A DNA stretch of 64,000 nt from Azospirillum griseum (GCF_003966125.1 NZ_RXMA01000003.1:266910-330909), one strand, 5' to 3'; positions 1 to 7,566 are shown, counted from the stretch's first letter. The notes: generated from the sequence alone by a model not told the origin. Made by a program: numbers and translations.

Positions 1-534
1 AGCACGACGGATCAAGACACGGCGCTACAGGTGGCGGCGCTGCGGGCCGCCGGATGCGATGTTGTCAGGGAGGAAAAGGCGAGCGGCACGACGACGACAG
101 GCCGGACAGAACTGGCGACGGTGCTGGACTTCTTGCGGCCCGGTGACACGCTGATGGTGACGCGCATTGACCGGCTCGCCCGCAGCATCGCCGACTTGCA
201 AAACATCGTGAAGACGATCAGGGACAAGGGCGCAGCGCTGTGCTGTACGGAGCAGCCTGTGGACACCAGCACAGCGGCGGGCAAGGCGTTTCTTGACATG
301 CTGGGCGTGTTCGCTGAGTTCGAGACGAACTTGCGTCGCGAACGTCAAATGGAAGGCATCGCCAAGGCCAAGATGGAGGGCGTCTACAAAGGACGGAAGC
401 CGACATTGAACGCTGAGGATGTCAAGCGTCTGGCTGCCGAGGGCGTGGGGGCATCGGAGATCGCCAAGCGACTGGGCTGCGGACGTGCCAGTGTATACCG
501 ACTGCTGGGAGGCGGTGCGGCGACGGCTGAGTGA
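1..534 (+). CDS. Serine recombinase (resolvase/invertase), 5' end outside window
   Basis: The reading frame is open from the first base, so the N-terminal residues, including the catalytic serine expected in a YxRVS-type motif, lie to the left of the window. What remains is a small resolvase/invertase: a conserved DRLARS stretch, then FAEFETNLRRERQ and GVYKGRKP, which form the end of the catalytic domain and the long helix. A C-terminal helix-turn-helix follows (EGVGASEIAKRLGCGRASVY). The size fits the Tn3/Hin class of about 180-200 residues. It is convergent with the next gene, with a hairpin between them. A role in multimer resolution or inversion for the mobile element is inferred from family and neighbours. 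Confidence 0.9.
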   Translation, partial: STTDQDTALQVAALRAAGCDVVREEKASGTTTTGRTELATVLDFLRPGDTLMVTRIDRLARSIADLQNIVKTIRDKGAALCCTEQPVDTSTAAGKAFLDMLGVFAEFETNLRRERQMEGIAKAKMEGVYKGRKPTLNAEDVKRLAAEGVGASEIAKRLGCGRASVYRLLGGGAATAE

Positions 535-548
535 CGGTCGGAAGAGGT

Positions 549-577
549 GGCCGGACTGATTCACGGTCAGTCTGGCC
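549..577. terminator. Hairpin between convergent genes
   Basis: An 11-bp stem (GGCCGGACTGA with TCAGTCTGGCC, one G-T pair) and a 7-base loop lie between the recombinase and the convergent HUH-motif gene, whose stop codon is in the right arm. There is no strong T-run, so it is a possible bidirectional terminator only. Confidence 0.5.
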
Positions 578-1721
578 TCGCGTGAAGCGGCGGCGGTCGG
601 GTCCATCCGAGATTCTGATGGTGTTCGATGGTGGCGGCTGGCACCAATTCCGCGATAGGCGCGTAGACTGTAAAAGGTGCGCCGTCGAGAATGTAGATGT
701 CGCCGATGTCCGTGACAGTCAGTCCGACATGCCCACGCAACAGCCATGCCCGGCGGCGGATCCCGTCGCCGAAATCGTATTCGTCCAGTCGGCGCAGAAT
801 CGAAAACCCAGCAGATTTGAACAATTTTTCCTTGTGACGGCGGATACCCAGCGTCGCCGGTCGCTTGGGCACGACCTCTGCTGTTCCGTATTTGCCGCGC
901 TTCACAGTCATTCCGGCGCGGTCGATATCGCCAATCCACTGGCGGAACTCGCCCGCTGGGCGAACCAGCGCGACACCGCGCGTCTGACGAAAAAGTTCCG
1001 CAAGTTCATCAGGCGTCCAGTCATCGTCTATGGCCGCCGCTAGACCCTTTGCTGTGTATTGCACCAGGGCAGCGGGATGGCGGTCAATGCTGTCATCCTC
1101 GCCGTCAGCCTCCGACTCATCGTCCCACCAATCCCAGCCTGTGGGGAGGTCGCGTCTGAAAGTAATAAACCGTCGCAGTGCGCAAAGTTCTTCAAATGTT
1201 CCGCCTCGTGTGACGAGGTGGAAATGCAAATACACGCATCCGTGACCATCACGCTTCACGTGAGCGGCAACCATGTCAATGGCGATGCCGGGCGCGTATC
1301 GCTTTTTGCCATCCCGCAACCGGTCCATCATTTTTTTGCTGATGTCGGCATGCATACGCCGTAGCGCCGTCAACGGGATGGTACACACCGGAGCGGAAAG
1401 GCGGATTTGACGCACGCTCTCAATCCCGCGTTGCGCTGCGAACGCCGCGTAAAAAAGCCCCCGCCGCAACTTAATGGTTTGAGCCTGGGACGGAAAGCCT
1501 GACCACCGGCGGAGCGGGCGGCCCCATGTCTCCGACCATTCGCCGTCGTCAGATAGGAGAATATCTTCGATTTCATCATCGTCGGGTATCACGTATACGT
1601 CACCCGGCGCAATGCCGCCTTCGATCAGCAAATCTGCAATGCGCTGATCATCTTCACGGCGCTGTGAGCGCCGTGCTGCGGTGGTGACGAGTGACGGAAA
1701 TGAGGCACCATCGAACGGCAT
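567..1721 (-). CDS. Putative HUH-motif replication initiator-like protein
   Basis: This 384-residue protein was not recognised by overall similarity. It has a His-hydrophobic-His motif (YLHFHLV, His166 and His168) and a downstream YTAK sequence (Tyr222, Lys225). This is the arrangement of HUH endonucleases of the rolling-circle Rep type, in which the two His bind metal and the YxxK Tyr attacks DNA. The N-terminal third is acidic and has no visible domain. The start is supported by AAAAGGACG eight bases upstream. A recombinase, a relaxase and a mobilization gene lie beside it, so a Rep function for a plasmid-like element is plausible. The motifs are observed; the function is inferred. Confidence 0.5.
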   Translation of the reverse strand: MPFDGASFPSLVTTAARRSQRREDDQRIADLLIEGGIAPGDVYVIPDDDEIEDILLSDDGEWSETWGRPLRRWSGFPSQAQTIKLRRGLFYAAFAAQRGIESVRQIRLSAPVCTIPLTALRRMHADISKKMMDRLRDGKKRYAPGIAIDMVAAHVKRDGHGCVYLHFHLVTRGGTFEELCALRRFITFRRDLPTGWDWWDDESEADGEDDSIDRHPAALVQYTAKGLAAAIDDDWTPDELAELFRQTRGVALVRPAGEFRQWIGDIDRAGMTVKRGKYGTAEVVPKRPATLGIRRHKEKLFKSAGFSILRRLDEYDFGDGIRRRAWLLRGHVGLTVTDIGDIYILDGAPFTVYAPIAELVPAATIEHHQNLGWTRPPPLHARPD

Positions 1722-1861
1722 CTATCGTCCTTTTGGGGGCGATGCTCGAAGATGACTACGGTGATGGGGTGAGGATTTCGGCGGCGCGTGACTAAATAAC
1801 GTTGCCAGCGAGTCCGTGTTATCCTATAAATAACCCTGTCATCGTAGTCATATCCGGTCAT
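1625..1861 (-). CDS. Possible small leader ORF overlapping the HUH gene
   Basis: A 78-codon frame starts with ATG (MTGYDYDDRVIYRITRTRW) and runs about 97 bases into the start of the HUH-motif gene in another frame. The part before the overlap reads like protein, with alternating charged and hydrophobic residues, and it fills an otherwise empty stretch. The ribosome-binding site is weak and the C-terminal part is probably non-coding overlap. It could be a short leader peptide or chance. No family was recognised. Confidence 0.2.
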   Translation of the reverse strand: MTGYDYDDRVIYRITRTRWQRYLVTRRRNPHPITVVIFEHRPQKDDRCRSMVPHFRHSSPPQHGAHSAVKMISALQIC

Positions 1862-2065
1862 CGGCCCGCCTGCCAGCAAAGTTGATCGGACCACATAGAA
1901 AGCCCCGCCGGTTCATGTCGTGCGGGGTTTTCTTTTTGATGTGTCGTCTATTGTAGCCGACACCAGAATCGGGCGCGCCTTGACAATGGCGCCCATTTCG
2001 TCCAACATTTTGAAATCGGCGCATCGACGTCGCGATATCGATTTCGCTTTTGCCGCTATCGCCGC
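1722..2065. other. Intergenic stretch between HUH gene and relaxase
   Basis: About 340 bases separate two leftward genes. The stretch holds the upstream part of a doubtful small ORF, a terminator-like hairpin, and a relatively AT-rich part (around 1790-1850) that could carry the promoter of the HUH gene. No confident promoter was identified. Confidence 0.5.
1897..1937. terminator. Probable bidirectional terminator after the relaxase gene
   Basis: AGAAAGCCCCGC pairs with GCGGGGTTTTCT (12 positions, one G-T pair) around a 13-base loop. It is followed on the plus side by a TTTTCTTTTT-like run and on the minus side by CTTTCT. It lies downstream of the leftward relaxase gene and would stop its transcript before the HUH gene. 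Confidence 0.65.
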
Positions 2066-4381
2066 TCAAACTGGACGCGGAGCATCGATTCCAGCCGAAT
2101 GCTCTTTGTCATCGTCTTCAATCTTTTCTGTGTGGGGTGGACGGCTGGCGGAGCGCGGGACCTCGGACAGCGATGAAAGGCCCGCAGCGTGGTCGTCAGC
2201 GACCATCGCCGCGACAGCCAAGGCGGACGTGAGTGCGTCGGCTTTGCCGGTCAGCGCGTCGGCAAATGCGCGGCGTGTTTCGCGTGGTGCCCTGTCAAGC
2301 GCCATCGTCAGCGCCCGCTCGGCTCGCACGGTATCCAGTGGATCGCCCGTTCGGTCACGCTCCGCCCTTTTTGCTGATAGAACCTCGTCGCCTAGGGTGC
2401 GGATGTCGGCGGCTGCCACCGGTGGGTGCGGGGACTCTTCTACCCGCGCAGCGTCTCGCTCAGCCCGCTCATGCTCGTCGCACATGCGGTCCCACGCCTG
2501 AGCAAGGGCCTGTGCGGCGCTGCGTCGCCGCAGGGCGGCAAGGTCGGTCGGATTGCCGGTCTCTGCCGCGTCGGCGCGCTCGTGCAGAATGTCGCTGACG
2601 ATCAACCTTCGATCTGGCGGTGTCACGTCTAGGACGGATCGAAGCAACCGTGTGCCACCCCGCATCTGCCCGGCAGACAGGGCGTCGGCTGTCAAAACGT
2701 TATCGCAGGCCGCAAGCCAGCGCGCCGACGCTGCGGGCTGGTCTGCGAAGTAGGCGGTGATCTCCGCGCGCTCCGCCTCGCTCATCCGGGCGGAACAGAG
2801 CGACAGCCACTTATCCGTGTCGGCCCCACTCGTATGGGCCTCGCGCCCGGCGGCCAAAAACGTAGCCACAATAGGCGACGGCTGCATGGAAAAGGCGGCG
2901 ACAGCAATCGCCGCCGGTGTTGGCGGGGACGCCTGGACGATGCCGAGTGCCGCGTCGGGTGCTGGTGTTGACGGTTCCGTCGCTTCCGCCTGCTGGGCGA
3001 GCCGTCGTCGCTCGTCATCGACAACGGCTCGAAGGTCGGCGTCAGTGACGGTCAGTCCCCGCCGCGTGGCCTGTCGTGCGGCTGCGATGCGGAACGGCTC
3101 GTCGCCGAAAAAGGAGAGCGCTGTCCACCCGCGCCCCTCGACGGCCATGTCGAGCATAGCCTCAATCGCGGCGGCTCGCTGGTCATCGGTCGGCGTGGTG
3201 TCGTGAGACCATGTGATCGCGCCGCCGCTGTCGTACAGCCGCCCCGCGTTGCTGGCGAGTTGGGCGTAGATACCATCCGGGTCGCTGTCGCGCCCGTATG
3301 TCCACATCGCCGTTGTGCTCATCAGCCAATTTCTGGGCATGGCGGCGGGACCATATGCCTGCGTCCACAGCCACGCCCGCAAATCGTCAGTCTGCTCGTG
3401 CGGGTGTTTCCGCTCGCGCTGCTCCGGCGAGCGGTGGGGCGGTCTGCCTCCGCGTCCTATGACGCGACCGCGCGGGATATATTTTTTGGTCATGGCTGGT
3501 GTCCCTTGCTGTGGTGGTTTTGATTGCGTTGGCGCTGGTGGTGCAGCAGGGGGCGGCGGGCGTTGACGACGCTCTGCGCGGCGCTGCTGCTCGCCTTCCA
3601 AGAGGGTAATGGCGATGCCAGCCCGGCGTTGCTCCTGTCGGGCGCGATGAAGAGCGCGGTGAATCTCGCCCCGCTCGGTGCGGATGCCGTGCCGTTCGAG
3701 CGCGGCGACGGTCGCACCCAGGTGGCGGGTCGGCGTCCGGTCAATGCCCTGGGCCGCAAGCGTGCGGTGATCCTGACGCGCGTCGATCCCGGCGGCTGCG
3801 AGACTGGCATTGATATACTCGGCCCACCGCGCGCGCAGAGCCGTCACGGCATCGGCTCCGTCCGCGATTCGTGAAACGGTTTTGGATGGGCCGTCCGGCG
3901 TCAGCAAGTGGTGTGTCATCAAAATGTGAGCGTGCCAATTCTTGCTTTCTCCCCTGCCGGGAAGTTCGTCAGCCTGCCCCCGACGTCGTGGCGGCGAGTG
4001 GATCGCGAAGTCGACGCCTACCTCCCCCTCGTCTGTAAGGCTGCGGGCGAAGCCGCGAACAAGCGCAAGACGCTGTTCGTCGGTGAATGCGGCGGGGAGG
4101 GCCACTTCAACTTCCGTGCAAAGCCGTCCGTTCTTCCGGGTCGTGGCCGTCTCGACCGTGCCCCAGAGCGCTTGTCGATCTGCGGCCCATTCGCAACCAG
4201 CCGGAACAATGATTTCGGCGTGAACGACACCACTACGAAAGCGGTAGTCGTGTACTTCTCCGGTACGTGGATTCTCAAGCCGTGCGCCAGATCGGTATGC
4301 AGCGGCGGCTACGGCGGATCGCCCAGCCGACCGACCGACCGCTTTGACCGAACAGTGATATTGCGCATCCCGTGTCGTCAT
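2066..4381 (-). CDS. MobA/MobL-family relaxase (MOBQ type)
   Basis: This is the DNA-nicking relaxase for conjugative mobilization, 771 residues from the chosen ATG. The start was chosen because MTTRDAQYHCSVKAVGRS matches the beginning of the MobA/MobL domain, although the frame is open further upstream. The motif-I region ends in AAAAYRSG, where Tyr29 is the likely nicking residue. The metal-binding histidines appear as AIHSP (His128) and NWHAHIL (His150, His152). A Pro-rich linker precedes a C-terminal part with an LPD7-like region near residues 400-450 (FGDEPFRIAAARQATRRGL). An internal ATG at 3493 with AAGGGA upstream could give a separate C-terminal product, as known for some MobA proteins. 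It is divergent from the mobilization accessory gene, with the candidate oriT between. Confidence 0.9.
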   Translation of the reverse strand: MTTRDAQYHCSVKAVGRSAGRSAVAAAAYRSGARLENPRTGEVHDYRFRSGVVHAEIIVPAGCEWAADRQALWGTVETATTRKNGRLCTEVEVALPAAFTDEQRLALVRGFARSLTDEGEVGVDFAIHSPPRRRGQADELPGRGESKNWHAHILMTHHLLTPDGPSKTVSRIADGADAVTALRARWAEYINASLAAAGIDARQDHRTLAAQGIDRTPTRHLGATVAALERHGIRTERGEIHRALHRARQEQRRAGIAITLLEGEQQRRAERRQRPPPPAAPPAPTQSKPPQQGTPAMTKKYIPRGRVIGRGGRPPHRSPEQRERKHPHEQTDDLRAWLWTQAYGPAAMPRNWLMSTTAMWTYGRDSDPDGIYAQLASNAGRLYDSGGAITWSHDTTPTDDQRAAAIEAMLDMAVEGRGWTALSFFGDEPFRIAAARQATRRGLTVTDADLRAVVDDERRRLAQQAEATEPSTPAPDAALGIVQASPPTPAAIAVAAFSMQPSPIVATFLAAGREAHTSGADTDKWLSLCSARMSEAERAEITAYFADQPAASARWLAACDNVLTADALSAGQMRGGTRLLRSVLDVTPPDRRLIVSDILHERADAAETGNPTDLAALRRRSAAQALAQAWDRMCDEHERAERDAARVEESPHPPVAAADIRTLGDEVLSAKRAERDRTGDPLDTVRAERALTMALDRAPRETRRAFADALTGKADALTSALAVAAMVADDHAAGLSSLSEVPRSASRPPHTEKIEDDDKEHSAGIDAPRPV

Positions 4382-4433
4382 GGCTTTTCCATTTTTCCCC
4401 TGCCGCCCAGTGGCAGGCCCTCGGAGAGCGCAC

Positions 4434-4466
4434 GGAATTGCTTGCAATTCCATAAGTTGCGCCCTT
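4434..4466. other. Candidate oriT: inverted repeat plus IncQ/Ti-like nic core
   Basis: GGAATTGC-TT-GCAATTCC (8-bp perfect arms) is followed after one base by TAAGTTGCGCCCTT. That sequence closely resembles the nic regions of IncQ plasmids (TAAGTGCGCCCT type) and of Agrobacterium Ti plasmids (ATTGCGCCCTT). It lies in the 221-bp divergent region between the relaxase and the TraD/MobC-like gene, where MOBQ origins of transfer usually sit. Sequence and position are observed; transfer function is inferred. Confidence 0.75.
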
Positions 4467-4602
4467 CCGGGACTAGTCCTGCTGCAACCGCTCGACTGAT
4501 GGCCGAAATTTTCCGGGTGCCCGGCTGCCGCTCTACTCCCGCGCCGAAACGCCCGCACATAGCCAGCATTTGAGGTCAGCAGCAGCGCAGGGGAGAGGCG
4601 AC

Positions 4603-4929
4603 ATGACGATTACGGAGTCATTTGTGGATGACTGGCTTGTGAGTCTGAGCGACGGCGACCTGGGGCAGCGTCGCCGTGCGGCTGAACAAAGACTCGCCCG
4701 GAGTCAGCAGGTGCTGGCCCGACTTAACATGGACCAACGAAAAATCGAGACGCGAAGGAAGATCGTTCTCGGTGCTGCTGTGCTTACTGCTGCTCGTGGT
4801 GACTCTGAGTTTCGTGACCGGCTCCACGCCGTGCTTAATGAAGCGGTGACAGCACCGCGCGACCGGGCGCTGCTCGGCCTCGCTCCGCTGCTGGCTGGGG
4901 CTGGTGACAACGGGGGTGCAAATGCGTGA
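4603..4929 (+). CDS. TraD/MobC-like mobilization accessory protein
   Basis: This small charged protein of 108 residues has a heptad-like N-terminal half (QRRRAAEQRLARSQQVLARL) and a segment RKIETRRKIVLGAAVL. The segment resembles the conserved RK-T-RKIL-GA motif of alphaproteobacterial TraD/MobC relaxosome proteins, which help the relaxase load at oriT. The start at 4603 follows a good GGGGAGAGG site, in preference to a TTG 33 bases upstream. It is transcribed away from the relaxase and overlaps the next gene by eight bases. The family call rests on motif and context. Confidence 0.7.
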   Translation: MTITESFVDDWLVSLSDGDLGQRRRAAEQRLARSQQVLARLNMDQRKIETRRKIVLGAAVLTAARGDSEFRDRLHAVLNEAVTAPRDRALLGLAPLLAGAGDNGGANA

Positions 4930-5272
4930 TCGCGAGCCGCTGGACACCTTCGGCTCCGACCCTCGCCCTGCTGGCCCGGAGTGTGCCCGCGTCACCGCCC
5001 GCCTCGGCGGCTGGCGCGGGTGGCAGAACACCACTGACGATATCGCGGTCGCCCGAGTGGCGACGGCGGAAGACGGCGATGATGCTGACCTTCGGCGCGT
5101 GCTGGCGAAAATCGAGCGAGAAATCGGTGATTTAGAAGGCTATGCGTGCCAGGACATGGCGCGGACGGGCGCGGTAGAGCCGTGGCGCAAGTCGCGCATT
5201 CGCGGACTACGTGCAAGATACCAGTATCTGACCGCGCTGGCGGCTGCCGGCTTGCCGCCACCGTCAGCCTGA
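4922..5272 (+). CDS. Hypothetical protein of the mobilization operon
   Basis: This 116-residue protein starts inside the end of the TraD/MobC-like gene (ATGCGTGA overlap), so the two are probably translationally coupled. The sequence is hydrophilic, with a likely helical C-terminal half (DLRRVLAKIEREIGDLEGY, then KSRIRGLRARYQYLTALAAAG). No family was recognised. Its position suggests a relaxosome or element-maintenance role. An in-frame GTG at 4904 is an alternative start. A strong hairpin follows. Confidence 0.6.
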   Translation: MRDREPLDTFGSDPRPAGPECARVTARLGGWRGWQNTTDDIAVARVATAEDGDDADLRRVLAKIEREIGDLEGYACQDMARTGAVEPWRKSRIRGLRARYQYLTALAAAGLPPPSA

Positions 5273-5282
5273 GCGCGAAACG

Positions 5283-5310
5283 AAAAGGGCGGCCCAAGGC
5301 CGCCCCATTT
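5283..5310. terminator. Bidirectional terminator
   Basis: GGGCGGCC-CAA-GGCCGCCC is an 8-bp GC stem with a 3-base loop, with AAAA on the left and CATTT on the right. It sits between the rightward mobilization operon and the end of the leftward five-gene operon. Confidence 0.75.
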
Positions 5311-5390
5311 CATGCACTGTTACCGCTGAGCGGTCCCGGATTCCGTTCTTTGCCGCCACTGCTGGCGCGCGGGTACGGAATGACCCGTTT

Positions 5391-5699
5391 TCACGCAGTA
5401 GCGAGACAGCAACGTATTGCCAATTCCAGCAATTCATCGTCCGTTTGGTAACGGTGGCCAGAGCCGCAGCACTCGGGGCATTCTTCCCATTCCCCGCTAC
5501 GGCGACAACGGCGCTCACCTCCGTCGCAGTGTTGGCAATAGGAGCCGACGATAGCACCGTCTTGGTAATCGCTTTCCTGTTTTTCATTCATAGCAAATCT
5601 CATCAAGGCGAGAATTTTCCCGGCTTCTGTGAAATTGAGAACCTCAATTTCCTCGCCATCATCATTGCGAATAATACCGCGAAATTCGTAATCGCTCAT
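5391..5699 (-). CDS. Small protein with DnaJ-like CxxC zinc-binding motifs
   Basis: This is the last gene of a five-gene leftward operon, 102 residues long. It has an acidic N-terminal half (YEFRGIIRNDDGEEIEVLNF) and then two cysteine pairs, SYCQHCDGG and EECPECCGSGH. The pattern resembles half of a DnaJ cysteine-rich repeat (CxxCxG) and could bind one zinc ion. A strong GGGAGGAG site precedes the start. It overlaps the upstream gene's stop by ATGA, so translation is probably coupled. No specific function can be given. Confidence 0.65.
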   Translation of the reverse strand: MSDYEFRGIIRNDDGEEIEVLNFTEAGKILALMRFAMNEKQESDYQDGAIVGSYCQHCDGGERRCRRSGEWEECPECCGSGHRYQTDDELLELAIRCCLATA

Positions 5700-6070
5700 G
5701 CTGCTCCTCCCTCGCTGTCGCCACTGCCCGACTGGGGCATTGGTCCCTCGTCGTCGAGGTCCAGATACCAGCGCCAGCGGGGTGACGACGCGTCCAGTAG
5801 CCCGCCGCCGAGGTCAAGATGGGGTGCCGCCAGAGCGTTGAGTGCGTGGTGTTCATTCGGCCATTTCAGTGACCGGAAGCCTGTGCCGAAGAGGTCTGCT
5901 GCGTCCTGAGTCGCCCGGACGACGCGCTTGCAGTAGACGGCAAATGCGTGCTCGTCATCCGTGTCGATGCCTGCGGCGAAAGCGTTGGCCCGCGCCTGCT
6001 GCACAGCCGCGTCCGTCGCTCGCTGGTGGGCCGCAGCCATGGCGAGAAAATCGTGTAGTGCATCTTTCAT
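5696..6070 (-). CDS. Hypothetical protein of the five-gene operon
   Basis: This 124-residue soluble protein begins with a predicted helix rich in Ala, His and Gln (LHDFLAMAAAHQRATDAAV). A central segment (FAVYCKRVVRATQDAADLF) follows, and the tail is Asp/Gly/Ser-rich. No motif or family was recognised. It overlaps both neighbours by four bases (ATGA type), which argues that it is real and co-translated with them. Confidence 0.6.
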   Translation of the reverse strand: MKDALHDFLAMAAAHQRATDAAVQQARANAFAAGIDTDDEHAFAVYCKRVVRATQDAADLFGTGFRSLKWPNEHHALNALAAPHLDLGGGLLDASSPRWRWYLDLDDEGPMPQSGSGDSEGGAA

Positions 6071-6390
6071 TGTGCTTCTCCAGTGGCGGTGCCATTGCTC
6101 GGCAGCGGGTCTGTGAAATACGCCTCAATACCCTGGCGGTCCCGGTACCACCGCAGCGGCGCGTAGGCGTTGCCGTCGATGACGTAGCCGGAATCCGCGC
6201 CAGTGATCGCACATTCGGCGCAAGCGAGCGCGCCGGGGCGGTGATCCTCGATACCGACCCGTCCGCCGCCGGTCCAGGTCCAGCCGGGGCCGTCACCGCC
6301 CTCAACGTAGAGGGTAAGCGGTGTGCCAAGCGGCACTCTGCTGCGAACGGTCGCGTCGAAGGGGTGCCATTCGCCCCAAATGCGGATCAT
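6067..6390 (-). CDS. Hypothetical protein of the five-gene operon
   Basis: This 107-residue protein starts at MIRIWGEWHPF. It is rich in aromatic residues and Gly (PGWTWTGGGRVG, APLRWYRDRQGIEAYF) and probably beta-rich, with Cys at ACAEC. The chosen ATG lies four bases after the stop of the upstream gene. The frame is open further upstream, but a start there would overlap the upstream gene. No family was recognised. Confidence 0.6.
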   Translation of the reverse strand: MIRIWGEWHPFDATVRSRVPLGTPLTLYVEGGDGPGWTWTGGGRVGIEDHRPGALACAECAITGADSGYVIDGNAYAPLRWYRDRQGIEAYFTDPLPSNGTATGEAQ

Positions 6391-6394
6391 TACG

Positions 6395-6772
6395 TCAGCC
6401 AAAATCGGCCTCCTCGTCTTCGTCGTCCTTGACGGTGGTGGCGGCGGTGTCCAGCCGCAGCAAGGCGGCGACCACGGCGCGGCGGTAGCCGCCAAATGTG
6501 CAGTTCAGCCGCTGCCACGCCAGCCCCGCGCTCATCTCATCGGCGAGGGCGGACAGGTCCACGGCATGCAGCAGAGCGCAGGCGACAGCGGTCTCCCCCG
6601 TCGACATAACGCCGATCTCGGCCTTGAGGCTGGCGTATCGCCTGGAGTCGCGGGCGTGACGCAGGAAACGGGCGGTGTAGTCGCCCCAGGTCGTTGAGCG
6701 GTCGCATGGTACGCCAAGGCGGCGGGCCACCTCTCCGCCAGGACCGCGCGCGAAATCGAGAAACGTCAGCAT
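6395..6772 (-). CDS. Hypothetical protein of the five-gene operon
   Basis: This 125-residue protein starts at MLTFLDFARGPGGEVARRLG. Its start overlaps the stop of the upstream gene (ATGCTGA). The sequence looks helical, with WGDYTARFLRHARDSRRYASL and a C-terminal half around LADEMSAGLAWQRLN, and it ends in a very acidic tail (DDEDEEADFG). No family was recognised. The open frame continues upstream inside the previous gene, but that part is a shadow. Confidence 0.6.
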   Translation of the reverse strand: MLTFLDFARGPGGEVARRLGVPCDRSTTWGDYTARFLRHARDSRRYASLKAEIGVMSTGETAVACALLHAVDLSALADEMSAGLAWQRLNCTFGGYRRAVVAALLRLDTAATTVKDDEDEEADFG

Positions 6773-7155
6773 GAGCCACCCTCCACGGACGGAAGTGCGC
6801 GGGTTGCTACGCTCCGTAGGAGGTTGGGCACAGAGGCCGGGCCAACGACGCCATCCTCGATATCGAGTCTCACCCAGATTTCGCCCGATACCGAAGCGCC
6901 GAAGCGCGTCACGCTGTCTGCAAGCGACATTTGGTAAGTCTCCGACAGCGCGCGCCCATCGCTGCGCCGCCGCTCCCAGCCGTCGCGTCGGCAAGTCACA
7001 ACCGCCAAGCCAGGGTTGCAATCCTCGATGGTACGAATGGCCGCACCAATCCGAGTTTCTCCTTCCAATCGCTCTACCCAACCCGGTATCTCGGCACTGC
7101 CAGGACGTCCCCACCAGTCCATACGAAATTCGTCCATTGTCTTGTTATCAGTCAT
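6766..7155 (-). CDS. Hypothetical protein, first gene of the five-gene operon
   Basis: This 129-residue protein starts at MTDNKTMDEFRMDWW, chosen for the GGAGG site seven bases upstream. Features include a Trp-rich N-terminus, a segment WVERLEGETRIGAAIRTI and a C-terminal WVRLDIEDGVVG. It is probably soluble and of mixed alpha/beta structure, with no recognised family. It heads the overlapping operon that ends near 5391. The AT-rich repeat region upstream probably contains the promoter and its control sites. Confidence 0.6.
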   Translation of the reverse strand: MTDNKTMDEFRMDWWGRPGSAEIPGWVERLEGETRIGAAIRTIEDCNPGLAVVTCRRDGWERRRSDGRALSETYQMSLADSVTRFGASVSGEIWVRLDIEDGVVGPASVPNLLRSVATRALPSVEGGSC

Positions 7156-7282
7156 TCGATACCTCCATGGCGTCGTTGGCAAAATCACCAACGAAGTCAA
7201 ATATAACTCAGGAATAATGTTGCGAGTAATGCTAAAATTGCACGCGATTTCGTCCACTAAATACAGTCTTGCCGTAGCAAGA

Positions 7283-7378
7283 CTCGTATCAATTACGAGG
7301 ACGATCCGTTCTCGTAATTCATTTTATAGAAGACTTGTCTTCGTAATTCGAGTCTCGTCTTCGTAATGTACGAGTCTC
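7283..7378. repeat. Dyad and tandem repeats upstream of the five-gene operon
   Basis: CTCGTA-N5-TACGAG occupies 7283-7299. A related TTCTCGTAATTC is at 7309. Two head-to-tail copies of GTCTTCGTAAT(gt/tc)CGAGTCTC-like units occupy 7337-7356 (20 bases) and 7357-7378 (22 bases). The area is AT-rich compared with the rest of the window. It could be an iteron-type origin or a cluster of operator sites for the adjacent operon. Confidence 0.7.
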
Positions 7379-7443
7379 CTTCTGCTGGCACTCGCCGTCC
7401 CCGCTTTCCAGTCCCGGCAAGCCGGAACCGAAGCGCAGCGAAG

Positions 7444-7498
7444 CATGTCCACAGGCCAGCCGCGCCCTCCACAGCGCTGGGGCTGGCCTGTGGACATG
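7444..7498. repeat. Perfect 18-bp inverted repeat
   Basis: CATGTCCACAGGCCAGCC (7444-7461) and GGCTGGCCTGTGGACATG (7481-7498) are exact inverse complements around a 19-base spacer that itself contains CTCCACAGC. The arms contain TGTCCACA, close to the end of a DnaA box. It could be part of a replication origin, a resolution site or a strong terminator. None is proven. Confidence 0.8.
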
Positions 7499-7566
7499 TG
7501 TGTAAGCGGGGGCGGCGTGGGCAGGAAGGCGCGTGCTGGTGCGGTCGTCCTCGCAAATCCGGACGC

